From Streptomyces sp. TRM49041 (lineage in GTDB: Bacteria > Actinomycetota > Actinomycetes > Streptomycetales > Streptomycetaceae), in assembly GCF_008271805.1 (NCBI RefSeq), contig NZ_VSRY01000040.1:1-62416 (forward strand): 62,416 nucleotides of DNA, written 5' to 3'. The notes under the pieces were generated by a model, which made no database searches, was not told where the DNA came from, and worked only from the letters and a program-made list of their open reading frames with translations. Within the stretch, counting starts at the first letter, position 1; each line of letters starts with the position of its first letter. Shown in pieces: positions 35,686 through 44,860 of this stretch. Position numbers and translations under genes: made by a program.

Positions 35686-36786
35686 GTGGCCCGTGCAGAG
35701 CTGTCGATCCTGGACCTGCCCCATGATGCGAGTCCTGACCCCGACGACGTCGTCCGGGCCGCGATGGAATGGCACTTCAGCCCCGAGACCGGTTCCCCGT
35801 TCTGGCTGCGCCGTATGGCGACGCTGGACTTCGACCCCCTGTCCGACGTCAAGGGACACGCGGACCTGAAGCTCTTCCCGAACGTCGCCAACGAACTGCG
35901 CGACGTGCCCGCGGCCGACCTGGTCCCGCGCGGCTACGGCGCACACTTCGACATCGTCGGCGTCTACGAGAGCGGCGGCACCACCGGCGCCCCCAAACGC
36001 GTCGTCTGCCCGCGCGACTGGCTGGAGCGGCTCGTCGCCTGGAGCAATGCCAACCTGGACGTGCACGGCTTCCCGCGCGGTGCCGACTGGCTCGGCATCA
36101 CGCCCTCCGGCCCGCACATCGTGGGGGAGATCTTCCGCCGCTCCGCCCACACCCACGGCCGCCACGGCTTCCAGGTCGACCTCGACCCGCGCTGGGTCAA
36201 GCGCCTGATCTCCGAGGGCAAGGGCGCCCAGGCCGACGCGTACGCCGAGCACGTCGTCGACCAGGCCGCGCACATCCTGCGCACCCAGGACATCGGGGTG
36301 ATGACGGTGACCCCGCCCCTGCTGGAACGCATCGCCCAGCGCGAGGAACTGGTCGACCTCGTCAACGCCAAGGTCCGGGCGATCCGCTGGGGAGGCACCC
36401 AGATGGACCCCGACACCGCCCAGTTGTACCGCACCGACATCTTTCCCGGGGCCACTCTCTACGGCCACTACGGCAGCACGATGATCCTCGGCATCGCGGG
36501 CGAGCGGCACGGCACCCCGCCGGGCGAGCCGTGCGTCTTCGACACCTTCTCGCCGTACATCACCTTCCAGGTCGTGGACCCCGGGACCGGTGACCCCGTC
36601 GCCTACGGCCGGCGCGGCCAGGTCGTGATGCACCATGTCAGCAAGGCGCTGCTGCTGCCCAACAACCTGGAGCGCGACACCGCGGTCCGCGTGCCCGCGC
36701 CCGACGGGGCGATCGGGGACTCGGCGGCGGGCATCGCCCCCGTGGCCCGCTTCGACGACGAGACCGTCATCGAGGGGGTCTACTGA
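35686..36786 (+). CDS. Phenylacetate-CoA-ligase-like acyl adenylase (EhpF-like)
   Basis: A 366-aa ANL-superfamily protein lacking the usual large C-terminal domain, like EphF-type adenylases of about this length. P-loop-like ESGGTTGAPKRVV, then YGHYGSTMILG and YITFQVVDPGTGDPVAYG. Start GTG 35686 follows GGGAGGA. In griseoluteic acid biosynthesis EhpF activates a phenazine carboxylate for reduction by EhpG; the same two genes stand together here (1-bp overlap with the next). It should adenylate one carboxyl of phenazine-1,6-dicarboxylate. LuxE-like fatty acid activation is the alternative. Confidence 0.82.
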   Translation: MARAELSILDLPHDASPDPDDVVRAAMEWHFSPETGSPFWLRRMATLDFDPLSDVKGHADLKLFPNVANELRDVPAADLVPRGYGAHFDIVGVYESGGTTGAPKRVVCPRDWLERLVAWSNANLDVHGFPRGADWLGITPSGPHIVGEIFRRSAHTHGRHGFQVDLDPRWVKRLISEGKGAQADAYAEHVVDQAAHILRTQDIGVMTVTPPLLERIAQREELVDLVNAKVRAIRWGGTQMDPDTAQLYRTDIFPGATLYGHYGSTMILGIAGERHGTPPGEPCVFDTFSPYITFQVVDPGTGDPVAYGRRGQVVMHHVSKALLLPNNLERDTAVRVPAPDGAIGDSAAGIAPVARFDDETVIEGVY

Positions 36787-38159
36787 TGGGCGACCCCGGA
36801 CTTCCGGTCCTGGACGCACTGGGCCCCTCCGGCCCGTACCGCACCCACACCCGCCAGGAGATCACCGACGTCACCGGCGCCGTCATGGCCGGGATGAGCC
36901 TCGCGCCCGTGCTGTTCGTCAACCGCGCCATGAAGGCCCTGCACGCGGCGGCGCCGCTCCCGGCCGCCGAACGGTCCGCCGCGCTGGCCCGCGCGGCCGA
37001 GCTGTTCCGGTCCGCCACGCTCGGCGGGCTGACCGTACGGGAGTACGAGCAGGCGGTCACGCGGGTGTCCGGGCTCCCCGTCTCCGTCGTCCGGACCGCC
37101 ACCAGGACCTGCGCCGAACGGGTCGGCCAGTCCTACCGCAGCGTCCAGCAGGCCCGCCCCTCGGGCGCCGTGAGCGACTGGCGCGACCCGCTGGCCCGTA
37201 CCGGGCAGGCCGTGTGGAGCCGGCGCGGCGAGGTGCTGGCGGTGCACGTACCGGGCAACCACCCCGGCACCCACGGCTTCTGGCCGGAGGCGCTCGCCCT
37301 CGGTTACCGCGTCGCGGTGCGCCCGTCCGCCCGGGAGCCGTTCACCGCCCACCGGCTGGTCCTGGCGCTGCGCGAGGCCGGGTTCGGAGCCGACCATGTG
37401 GTGCTGCTGCCGTGCGGGCACGAGGCCGCCGACGCCATCGTCCGCAATGCCGACCTCGCCTACGGCGGCGACGAGATCATCCGTGGCTACGCCGACGACC
37501 CGGACGTGCTCTCGCTGCGCCCCGGCCGATCCAAGATCCTCCTCACCGCCGACACCGACTGGCGCGACCACCTCGACATGATCGTCGATTCTGCGGTCCG
37601 GCACGGCGGGAGCGGCTGCGTCAACGTCACGGCCGTCCTCGTCGAGGGTGACCCGGCACCTCTGGCCGGAGCCGTCGCCGAGCGGCTGGCCACGCTGCCG
37701 AGTCTGCCGCCCCACGACGAGAAGGCATGCCTGCCCGTGCAGCACTTCAAGGCGGCACGCGCGCTGGAGCGGTTCGTACTCGACCGGGCGCGGGGTACAC
37801 GGGCCTGGCTCGGCGGCACCGGTTTCGTCGACGAACTCGGCGACGGCAGCGCCGTCCTGCGCCCCGCCGTCCACCAGACCGCGGCCGCGGACGCCCCGCA
37901 GATCGGCGTCGAGGTCCCCTTCCCCTGCGTCTGGGTCGCGCCGTGGAGCCGCGACGACGGCATCGAGCCGCTCCGCGACACGCTGGTGCTCACGGCCGTC
38001 ACCCAGGACGACGCCCTCGTCGACGCGCTCGTCGCCGAACCGACGATCAGCAATCTGCACGTGGGCGGCCACCCCACGCACTGGCACCGCCCCGGACTGC
38101 CGCACGACGGCCACCTGGGCGAGTTCCTGATGCGCAGCAAGACCGTCTTCCGTCGCTGA
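36786..38159 (+). CDS. Acyl reductase of the aldehyde dehydrogenase/LuxC fold (EhpG-like)
   Basis: A 457-aa NAD(P)-dependent reductase. The catalytic cysteine is Cys278 in GGSGCVNVTAVLVEG; VHVPGNHPGTHGFWPEALALGYR binds the nucleotide. It should reduce the activated phenazine carboxylate to the aldehyde, giving 6-formylphenazine-1-carboxylate, the branch point for carbon-chain extension. The ATG at 36786 shares a base with the preceding stop codon, so the pair is translationally coupled. Confidence 0.82.
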   Translation: MGDPGLPVLDALGPSGPYRTHTRQEITDVTGAVMAGMSLAPVLFVNRAMKALHAAAPLPAAERSAALARAAELFRSATLGGLTVREYEQAVTRVSGLPVSVVRTATRTCAERVGQSYRSVQQARPSGAVSDWRDPLARTGQAVWSRRGEVLAVHVPGNHPGTHGFWPEALALGYRVAVRPSAREPFTAHRLVLALREAGFGADHVVLLPCGHEAADAIVRNADLAYGGDEIIRGYADDPDVLSLRPGRSKILLTADTDWRDHLDMIVDSAVRHGGSGCVNVTAVLVEGDPAPLAGAVAERLATLPSLPPHDEKACLPVQHFKAARALERFVLDRARGTRAWLGGTGFVDELGDGSAVLRPAVHQTAAADAPQIGVEVPFPCVWVAPWSRDDGIEPLRDTLVLTAVTQDDALVDALVAEPTISNLHVGGHPTHWHRPGLPHDGHLGEFLMRSKTVFRR

Positions 38160-38201
38160 GTCCACCGTCAGCCAGCAGCCGCTGCAACCCCGGGGAGCGT
38201 T

Positions 38202-38729
38202 GTGTCCCGTCGTCTCTTCACATCGGAGTCCGTGACCCAGGGTCACCCCGACAAGATCGCTGACCAGATCAGCGACACCGTTCTCGACGCGCTGCTGCGG
38301 GAGGACCGACCTCCCGCCAACGAGTACGAGGCCGCCCTGCCGGCCGAGCGCACCGGTCGCGCGCGCGAGGACATCCTCGCCGGCGTCGGCACCTCGGTGA
38401 CCACCCTCGGGGAGCGCGGCGTCCGCGTCGAACGGCACGGGCGGCCGGAACTGCTCGTGCCCGCCGTGCCACGCGAGCGGGTCACCGATCCGACCGGTGC
38501 CGGCGACGCCTTCCGCGCCGGGTTCCTCGCCGCCGTCGCCCACGGCCTGCCCCTCACCCCGGCCGCCCGGCTCGGCTGCGCCCTCGCCTCCTCCGTGCTG
38601 GACACCGTCGGCACGCAGGGCTACCCGGCGGACCCGGCGCGACTGCGCGCGAGCGTACGGGAGACATACGGCGCGGAGGCGGCCGCCCAGCTCGCGCCGG
38701 CCCTGGAGGCCGTACATGAGCCTGCGTGA
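38202..38729 (+). pseudogene. In-frame chimera of metK N-terminus and adenosine kinase C-terminus
   Basis: A 175-aa frame from GTG. Residues 1 to about 36 ([20 protein letters not shown] onward) are the start of S-adenosylmethionine synthetase, which is normally about 400 aa. From about residue 39 ([13 protein letters not shown], then [28 protein letters not shown]) it is the C-terminal half of a PfkB-family adenosine kinase with the anion-hole GAGD intact. Neither enzyme can be complete: the sugar-binding half of the kinase and nearly all of MetK are missing. Best explained by a deletion joining neighbouring methyl-cycle genes, junction about 38307-38320. It may survive because it overlaps metF by 14 bp and carries its ribosome site. 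Confidence 0.85.
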
Positions 38730-39606
38730 CGTACTCGCCACCGGCACCCCCTCCTTCTCCTTCGAGTTCTTCCCGCCACGGACGGAGAAGGGCGAGCGCA
38801 CTCTGTGGGACGCCGTACGCCGTATCGAGGCCCTGGCACCCACCTTCGTCTCCGTCACCTACGGCGCCGGCGGCTCCTCGCGGGACCGCACGGTCGGCCT
38901 CACCAAGCGCATCGCGGCGGACACCACCCTGTGCCCCGTGGCCCATCTGACCGCCGTCGGCCACTCGGCCGCCGAACTCCGCCACATCATCGGCCAGTAC
39001 GCGGACGCGGGCGTCCGGGACGTCCTCGTACTGCGCGGCGACCCGCCCGGAGACCCGCGGGGCCCGTGGGTGCCGCACCCCGAGGGCTTCGCATACGCCC
39101 ATGAACTCGTCTCACTGGTACGGGCCATGGGCGACTTCAGCGTCGGTGTGGCGGCCTTCCCGGAGCGACACCCCCGCTCACCCGACTGGGACAGCGAGAT
39201 CCGCCACTTCGTCGACAAGTGCCGGGCCGGCGCCGACTACGCCGTCACGCAGATGTTCTTCCACGTCGAGGACTATCTGCGGCTGCGCGACAGGGTGGCG
39301 GCCGCGGGCTGCGCCATCCCGATCATCCCCGAGATCATGCCCGCCACGGACGTACGCCAGATCCGCCGCTTCGCCGAACTCAGCGACGCCGCCTTCCCCG
39401 AGGCGCTCGCCCGGCGGCTCGACGCGGCCCGCGACAGACCGGCCGACAGCCACCGCATCGGCGTGGAGTACGCGACCGCCATGGCCGAACGGCTCCTCTC
39501 CGAGGGCGCTCCCGGGCTGCACTACATCACCCTCAACCGGTCCACGGCGACCCGGGACATCCACCGCGCCGTGCTGGCCTCGCGGTACGCGACGGCCGCG
39601 TCATAA
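38716..39606 (+). CDS. metF: Methylenetetrahydrofolate reductase
   Basis: A 296-aa TIM-barrel flavoprotein, ATG 38716 behind [51 protein letters not shown] and [10 protein letters not shown] are all MetF motifs. It reduces methylene-THF to methyl-THF, the methyl donor for methionine regeneration. In several Streptomyces clusters metF accompanies metK, adenosine kinase and SAH hydrolase to boost methylation; here only this gene is intact. It appears full length. Confidence 0.95.
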   Translation: MSLRDVLATGTPSFSFEFFPPRTEKGERTLWDAVRRIEALAPTFVSVTYGAGGSSRDRTVGLTKRIAADTTLCPVAHLTAVGHSAAELRHIIGQYADAGVRDVLVLRGDPPGDPRGPWVPHPEGFAYAHELVSLVRAMGDFSVGVAAFPERHPRSPDWDSEIRHFVDKCRAGADYAVTQMFFHVEDYLRLRDRVAAAGCAIPIIPEIMPATDVRQIRRFAELSDAAFPEALARRLDAARDRPADSHRIGVEYATAMAERLLSEGAPGLHYITLNRSTATRDIHRAVLASRYATAAS

Positions 39607-39644
39607 ACAACGCTTCTGCCCACCGGGGAGGGTTTTTATTGGAC

Positions 39645-39662
39645 GCCTCCCGGAGGGGAGGC
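39645..39662. promoter_or_regulatory. Hairpin upstream of the discrete carrier protein
   Basis: GCCTCCC (39645-39651) and GGGAGGC (39656-39662) form a 7-bp stem with a GGAG loop in the 129-bp gap after metF. A T-run precedes rather than follows it on the + strand, so it is not a clear terminator for metF. It could shape the leader of the carrier/PKS transcript. Confidence 0.35.
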
Positions 39663-39735
39663 AGATGATTCTCGGGAAGCCGCCGGAAAGTCGCGGCGAA
39701 AGGCGCGCAAGGCGAGCCCGAGGGGGAGGAACGGA

Positions 39736-40101
39736 GTGGACTACGCAGCGGATTCGGCCACCGCGGACATGGTCGCAGAAATCTGGCGCGATGTTCTGGA
39801 GCTCTCCGAAGTGGGGCCCGACGACAATTTCTTCGATCTCGGCGGGCATTCCATTCTGCTGCAGCTGGTCCAGAGCCGTGTCGCCGAGCGCACCGGAAAG
39901 GACGTCGCACTCATCGAACTGTTCAACCACCCCACCGTGCGGACGCTCGCCCGCCACCTCGACAGCGGGACGGGCGGCGGGACGGACAGTGGCGGCCCGC
40001 GGAGTGGGCGCCGGGCGGGCGGACGGGCCAACCGCCTGGGCAGCCGCCGGGCACGGCTCGGCGGCAACGGCTCGCAGGCCCGAGGAGACTTCGGTGAGTG
40101 A
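39736..40101 (+). CDS. Discrete peptidyl/acyl carrier protein
   Basis: A 121-aa protein from GTG 39736 behind GGGGGAGGA. The first 80 residues are a carrier domain with Ser39 in DLGGHSILLQLV, the GGHS form usual in NRPS carriers. The last 40 residues are a Gly/Arg-rich basic tail of unknown use, possibly a docking segment. It overlaps the following PKS by 8 bp. Likely partners are the discrete adenylation enzyme at 32014 or the FAAL at 48634. Confidence 0.87.
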   Translation: MDYAADSATADMVAEIWRDVLELSEVGPDDNFFDLGGHSILLQLVQSRVAERTGKDVALIELFNHPTVRTLARHLDSGTGGGTDSGGPRSGRRAGGRANRLGSRRARLGGNGSQARGDFGE

Positions 40102-42970
40102 CTTCGACGACCGCACCGACGACAGCGCGTTCATAGCCGTCATCGGTATGGCGGGACGCTTCCCCGGTGCCCCGGACACCGACGCGTTCTGGAGCAATCT
40201 GACCGAGGGGCGCGACACCGTCACCCGCGGCACCCCTCAGCTCTTCCCGGGCGGCGCTCCCGACGGCTCCGACCAGACCCATGTCCCCGCCCGGGGGCTC
40301 CTGGACCGGCCCGAGTGGTTCGACGCCGGCTACTTCGCGTACTCCGCGAGGGAGGCCCTGCTCATCGACCCGCAGCACCGGGTCTTCCTGGAGTGCGCGG
40401 TCGAGGCGCTGGAGAACGCGGGACAGGACCCGGACCGCTTCCCCGGGGCCGTCGGCGTCTACGGCGGCTCCACCGAGACGCCCTACGCACGGACCCTGCT
40501 GGCCCAGCGGCCATGGCTCGGCGACCTCACCGAGGACGACGTCCTGCTCGCCACATCACCTGACTTCCTCGCCTCCCGCACCGCCGAGCGCCTGGGCCTG
40601 CACGGCCCCGCGGTCGCCGTGCAGTCCGCCTGCGCAACCGCGCTCGTGGCCGTCCACACGGCAGCCCGGGCCCTCCTGTCCGGCGACTGCGACATGGCAC
40701 TCGCGGGCGGAGTGGCCGTCCACGTCCCGCCGAAGAAGATCACCTGGACCGGTGCGGACGGCACCCTCGCGCCCGACGGCACCTGCCGCCCGTTCGACGC
40801 GCGCGGCGAGGGCACCGTGGCGAGCAACGGTGTCGGCGTCGTCGTCCTGAAACGGCTGGCCGACGCCCGCTCCGACGGCGACCACATCCGTGCCGTACTG
40901 CGCGGATCGGCCGTCACCAACGACGGCGCCGCCCGGATCGGCTTCACCGCGCCCAGCGTGCGGGGCCAGGCGGCCGCCGTCCGCGAGGCGCAGCTGGCCG
41001 CCGGCACGGACGCCAGGACCATCACCTATGTCGAGACGCACGGCACGGCGACCCCGCTGGGCGACCCCATCGAGATCGCCGCCCTGACCGAGGCGTTCCG
41101 TGAGGACACCGACAACCGGGGCTTCTGCGCCATCGGCTCCGTGAAGAGCAACATCGGCCACGCCGACGCCGCCGCCGGAGCCGCCGGACTCATCAAGACC
41201 GTCCTGGCGCTGGAGCACGGCGAGATCCCGCCCAGCCTCCACCACACCGAGCCCAACCCCCGGATCGACTTCGAGTCCGGCCCGTTCCGGGTCGCCACCC
41301 GGTTACGCGACTGGCGGCCCGAGGGCACCCCACGGCGCGCCGGGGTCAGCTCCTTCGCGGTCGGCGGCGTCAACGCCCACCTCGTCCTCGAAGAGGCGCC
41401 CGCCCGCCGGGCACAGGACAGCGACCGGTCCGCCCAGCTGTACATCCACTCGGCGCGGACCGAGTCCGCGCTCCGCGCCCGGGTCCGCCGCCTGGCGGAG
41501 CATCTGGTCCGCGACCCGGCGCTCGCGCCGGCCGACGTCGCCTGGACCCTGCAGACCGGGCGCCGCGAGCACGCCTACCGCGCCTTCCAGGTCGTGGGGC
41601 CGGACGGAACACCGGCAGAGGAGGGCGCGGCACAGCCGGTCCTCTCCGGCGTCGCTCCCGCCCGTGAGCGGCCCGTGGTGTTCCTCTTCCCCGGGCAGGT
41701 CGGCCCCGCCGGGGCATGGCGGCTGCACTCCACCGAACCCGCTTTCCAGGAGGCGTTCCAGGCGTGCACGGCGGCCCTGGAGCCCCGGACCGCCAAGTCC
41801 GTGAAGGACGTCGCACGCGGCCTCGCCTCGCCCAACGACCCTGTCGTGCACGACACATACGTCTTCGCCCTCGAATACTCCCTCGCGGCCCTGTGGCGGC
41901 GCTGGGGGATCCGCCCCGCCGCCGTCCTCGGCACCGGGGCGGGGACACTGGCCGCGGCCGCGGTCGCCGGGGCGTACACCGTGCCGGACGCGCTGCGCCT
42001 GGTGGCCGAGCGCGCCCGCGCCGGAGCGGACGCGGAACGGGCCGCGCCCGTGGAGCAGCTCGACGGCACCACGCCGCAGCCGCTCCAGGTTCCGGTCGTC
42101 CTTCCCGACGACGGCACATGGCACGACACCGGTACGGTCCTCGGCGCCGCACGCTGGTGGCGGGCCCTGCGCGGGCGGCCGCCGGCGGACGCCGCGCTCG
42201 GCACCGTCCTGGCCGGGCCCGACCGCATCCTGCTGGAGGTCGGCGCCGGTACGAGCCTGACGTCACTGGCCCGGCGGCAGCCCGCCCACACCGGCCGCCA
42301 CCTCCTGCTCGGCACCCTCCCGGACCTGGAGGAGGACGGCGCCGACGTACTGCCCGCCCTGTACAGCGCCCTCGGGCGGCTGTGGACCGCGGGCACGGCC
42401 GTCTCCTGGGAAGGCGTCCACGACGGCGAGCACCGCGCCAAAGTGCCGCTGCCCGCCTACCCGTTCGAGCGCCTGCCCTTCCTGCTGCGGCACCCCGACG
42501 AAGCGGACGACGAGACGGCCCGCGCCATGGGGTCCCGGACCGCGACCGCCACAGCCCCGGACCCGCGGCCCCTCGGCGGCGCGACGCCCGCCGCCACGGC
42601 GGGGCACGGTGAGGTCACCGGGACGGAAACCGCCGGTGGTGAGCCGCCGACGAGCGGCGGCCCGGCGGCGGACGACACATCCCGCCCGGACGCCGGACCG
42701 GCCGACGACACGCCCCTGGCCCTGGTCCTGCGCCTCTTCGGGGACGCCCTCGGACTGCCGGACATCGAACCGGACGAGAGCTTCTTCGAACTCGGCGGGG
42801 ACTCACTGATCGCGGCCAGGCTGCTGGCACAGATCCGCGAGACGTACCCCGTGGAGATCAGGATGCGGTCGCTCTTCTCGTCCGCCACGGCCGCCGACCT
42901 CGCCGCACTGATCGAGCGGCAGCTCGCCGACCCCGACCGGGGGACCGGCACGGACGAGGAGCCTTCATGA
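40094..42970 (+). CDS. Type I PKS: active KS, degenerate AT, ACP
   Basis: A 958-aa protein from GTG 40094. KS (about 12-440) has all catalytic residues: Cys180 in VQSACATAL, His316 in ETHGTATPLGDP and His356 in KSNIGHADAAAG. The AT region (about 520-790) is shortened and dead: the GHSxG serine motif reads GTGAG (613-617) and the GQGSQ-like start reads GQVGPAG. The ACP follows (about 875-945), Ser904 in LGGDSLIAARLL. No KR, DH or ER. It needs an AT in trans, and the next PKS protein supplies exactly that. TTA codon at 41303. Probably performs one extension on a phenazine-derived or fatty starter. Confidence 0.9.
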   Translation: MSDFDDRTDDSAFIAVIGMAGRFPGAPDTDAFWSNLTEGRDTVTRGTPQLFPGGAPDGSDQTHVPARGLLDRPEWFDAGYFAYSAREALLIDPQHRVFLECAVEALENAGQDPDRFPGAVGVYGGSTETPYARTLLAQRPWLGDLTEDDVLLATSPDFLASRTAERLGLHGPAVAVQSACATALVAVHTAARALLSGDCDMALAGGVAVHVPPKKITWTGADGTLAPDGTCRPFDARGEGTVASNGVGVVVLKRLADARSDGDHIRAVLRGSAVTNDGAARIGFTAPSVRGQAAAVREAQLAAGTDARTITYVETHGTATPLGDPIEIAALTEAFREDTDNRGFCAIGSVKSNIGHADAAAGAAGLIKTVLALEHGEIPPSLHHTEPNPRIDFESGPFRVATRLRDWRPEGTPRRAGVSSFAVGGVNAHLVLEEAPARRAQDSDRSAQLYIHSARTESALRARVRRLAEHLVRDPALAPADVAWTLQTGRREHAYRAFQVVGPDGTPAEEGAAQPVLSGVAPARERPVVFLFPGQVGPAGAWRLHSTEPAFQEAFQACTAALEPRTAKSVKDVARGLASPNDPVVHDTYVFALEYSLAALWRRWGIRPAAVLGTGAGTLAAAAVAGAYTVPDALRLVAERARAGADAERAAPVEQLDGTTPQPLQVPVVLPDDGTWHDTGTVLGAARWWRALRGRPPADAALGTVLAGPDRILLEVGAGTSLTSLARRQPAHTGRHLLLGTLPDLEEDGADVLPALYSALGRLWTAGTAVSWEGVHDGEHRAKVPLPAYPFERLPFLLRHPDEADDETARAMGSRTATATAPDPRPLGGATPAATAGHGEVTGTETAGGEPPTSGGPAADDTSRPDAGPADDTPLALVLRLFGDALGLPDIEPDESFFELGGDSLIAARLLAQIRETYPVEIRMRSLFSSATAADLAALIERQLADPDRGTGTDEEPS

Positions 42971-43740
42971 CGGACACCCCGGACCCGGCGTCCGACGCGG
43001 TGAAGACCCCCGAGAGCCGCTGGCTCTCCAGCCGACGCCAGAAGACGGACACCGCACTGGATCTGTTCTGCTTCGCCCACGCGGGCGGATCGGCCGGCGA
43101 GTTCCTGCGCTGGTCCGGCGGCCTGCCCGGCGTACGGCTCTGGGCGGTGAAGCTGCCCGGCCGCGCCCCGCGCCAGGACGAGCCGCCTTACACCCGGATG
43201 ACCGCCCTGGTCGACGACCTCGTGGCACAGGTCGAGTTCGGCCGCAGGGACTTCGCCTTCTTCGGCCACAGCCTCGGCGCCCTGGTGGCCTTCGAGGCCG
43301 CCCGTGCCCTGCGCAGGGCCGGCCGCCGACAGCCGAGCCGGCTGCTGCTCTCCTCCATGCAGCCGCCGCCCATCACCACCCGGCAGGCCGCACACCGGCT
43401 GCCCGGCGACGAGCTGCTCGCCGAGGTGGAACGCCGCTGGGGCGCCCTGCCGCGGGCCATCCACGACGACCCGGAGCTGAGGGAGATCGTCCTCGGCTAC
43501 TTCCGCGCCGACGCCGAACTCGCGGAGACGTACGCGTACGTGCCCGAGGATCCGCTGGACGTCCCCGTCACCGTGTTCGCCGGCGACCAGGAGGACCGCG
43601 ACCAGCTCGGCTGGCACGTCCACACCCGGGCGGAGTGCGACACCCACGTCCTGCGTGGCGGCCACTTCTACTTCCGCGACCCGGAGCAGCAGCGCGAACT
43701 GCTGCGTCTCATCGGCCGCGCGCTGAGCGCGGAGAAGTGA
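42967..43740 (+). CDS. Type II thioesterase
   Basis: A 257-aa alpha/beta hydrolase of the TesA/GrsT family. LFCFAHAGGSAGEF at the start, nucleophile in FFGHSLGALVAFE, aspartate in VFAGDQEDRD, histidine in VLRGGHFYF. Such enzymes remove stalled or wrong acyl groups from carrier proteins and sometimes release product. It overlaps the PKS by 4 bp. As neither PKS has a TE domain, it may be the releasing enzyme for the phenazine-polyketide acid. Confidence 0.92.
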   Translation: MTDTPDPASDAVKTPESRWLSSRRQKTDTALDLFCFAHAGGSAGEFLRWSGGLPGVRLWAVKLPGRAPRQDEPPYTRMTALVDDLVAQVEFGRRDFAFFGHSLGALVAFEAARALRRAGRRQPSRLLLSSMQPPPITTRQAAHRLPGDELLAEVERRWGALPRAIHDDPELREIVLGYFRADAELAETYAYVPEDPLDVPVTVFAGDQEDRDQLGWHVHTRAECDTHVLRGGHFYFRDPEQQRELLRLIGRALSAEK

Positions 43741-43753
43741 GGGAGACCGAGCT

Positions 43754-44809
43754 GTGCGTTACACGACCTTCGGCCGCAACACCGGCCTGCGCGTCTCCGA
43801 GTACGCGCTCGGCACCGCCAACTTCGGCACGCTGTGGGGCGGCGGAGCCAAGCGGGACGAGGCCCGCAGGATCTTCGAGCGCTTCTCGGAGGCCGGCGGC
43901 ACCCTCATAGACACGGCCGACAACTACCAGATCGGCGAATCGGAACGGCTCCTCGGCGAGTTCATCGCCGCCGACCGCGACCAGTATGTCGTCACCACCA
44001 AGTTCTCGCTCGGCGCGGGCCGCCCCCGGGTCTCCGGCACCGGCAACAGCCGCAAGAACATCCGCGGCTCCGTCGAAGCCAGCCTCAAGCGGCTGCGCAC
44101 CGACTACATCGACGTGTACTGGGCCCACCTCCCCGACGGCGTCACCCCCGTCGAGGAGATCCTGGAGGCACTGGACGACCTCGTCCACAGCGGCAAGATC
44201 CTCTACGCCGGGCTGTCGAACTTCCCCGCCTGGCGGACCTCCCGCGCGGTGACGACCGCCGAACTGCGGGGCCTCACCCGGCTGGTGGGCGTCCAGTTCG
44301 AGTACAGCCTCGCCGAGCGGGGCGCCGACCGTGAACTGCTGCCCATGGCCGAGGGCCTGGGCCTGGGCACGGCCCTGTGGTCGCCGCTGGGCGGCGGGCT
44401 CCTCACCGGCAAGTACCGGCAGAGCCGCCGCGGCAGACTCAGCGACTGGGACGGCCTCGCCATCCGCGTGGAGGACAGCGAGCAGCGCACCGAGATCCTC
44501 GACACGCTGCTCGCCGTCGCCGAGGAGACCGGAGTGTCCGCCGCCCGCGTCGCGATCGCCTGGCTCCGTGCCCGCGCCGCCCGCTCCGCCACGGCGATGG
44601 TCCCCGTCATCGGGCCGCGCACCGTCGACCAGCTGGACGACTACCTCGCCGCCCTCGAACTCACCCTCGACGACGAGCAGGTGGCCCGGCTCGACAAGGC
44701 CAGCGCCATCCGCCTTGGCCAGCCGTACGAGCTGATCGCCGGACACCGCGACGCGGCGCTGGGCGGCGTGGCGGACCGCTTCGTCCACCCGGCCACACCT
44801 GTGGCGTGA
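43754..44809 (+). CDS. Aldo/keto reductase
   Basis: A 351-aa (alpha/beta)8 NADPH-dependent reductase from GTG 43754, behind GAGACCGAG. The tetrad is visible: Asp and Tyr in LIDTADNYQIGESERLL, Lys in TTKFSLG, His in VYWAHLPD. The NADPH-binding VIGPRTVDQLDDYLAAL is near the end. Placed between the two PKS genes, which lack KR domains, it may reduce the beta-keto group to the hydroxyl found next to the ring in streptophenazine-like compounds. Confidence 0.9.
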   Translation: MRYTTFGRNTGLRVSEYALGTANFGTLWGGGAKRDEARRIFERFSEAGGTLIDTADNYQIGESERLLGEFIAADRDQYVVTTKFSLGAGRPRVSGTGNSRKNIRGSVEASLKRLRTDYIDVYWAHLPDGVTPVEEILEALDDLVHSGKILYAGLSNFPAWRTSRAVTTAELRGLTRLVGVQFEYSLAERGADRELLPMAEGLGLGTALWSPLGGGLLTGKYRQSRRGRLSDWDGLAIRVEDSEQRTEILDTLLAVAEETGVSAARVAIAWLRARAARSATAMVPVIGPRTVDQLDDYLAALELTLDDEQVARLDKASAIRLGQPYELIAGHRDAALGGVADRFVHPATPVA

Positions 44810-44860
44810 ACCCACCACCGAGTACGAGGAGTCGACCGTGAACAGGAGGGGCGGAGCGGC

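Noticed and set aside
38202..38729. Complete S-adenosylmethionine synthetase
   Set aside because: Only the first 36 or so residues match; the rest is adenosine kinase.
39101..40093. Upstream extension of the first PKS to 39101 (1289 codons)
   Set aside because: The extension reads through metF and the carrier gene in the wrong frame; GTG 40094 with GAGGAGACT is the proper start.
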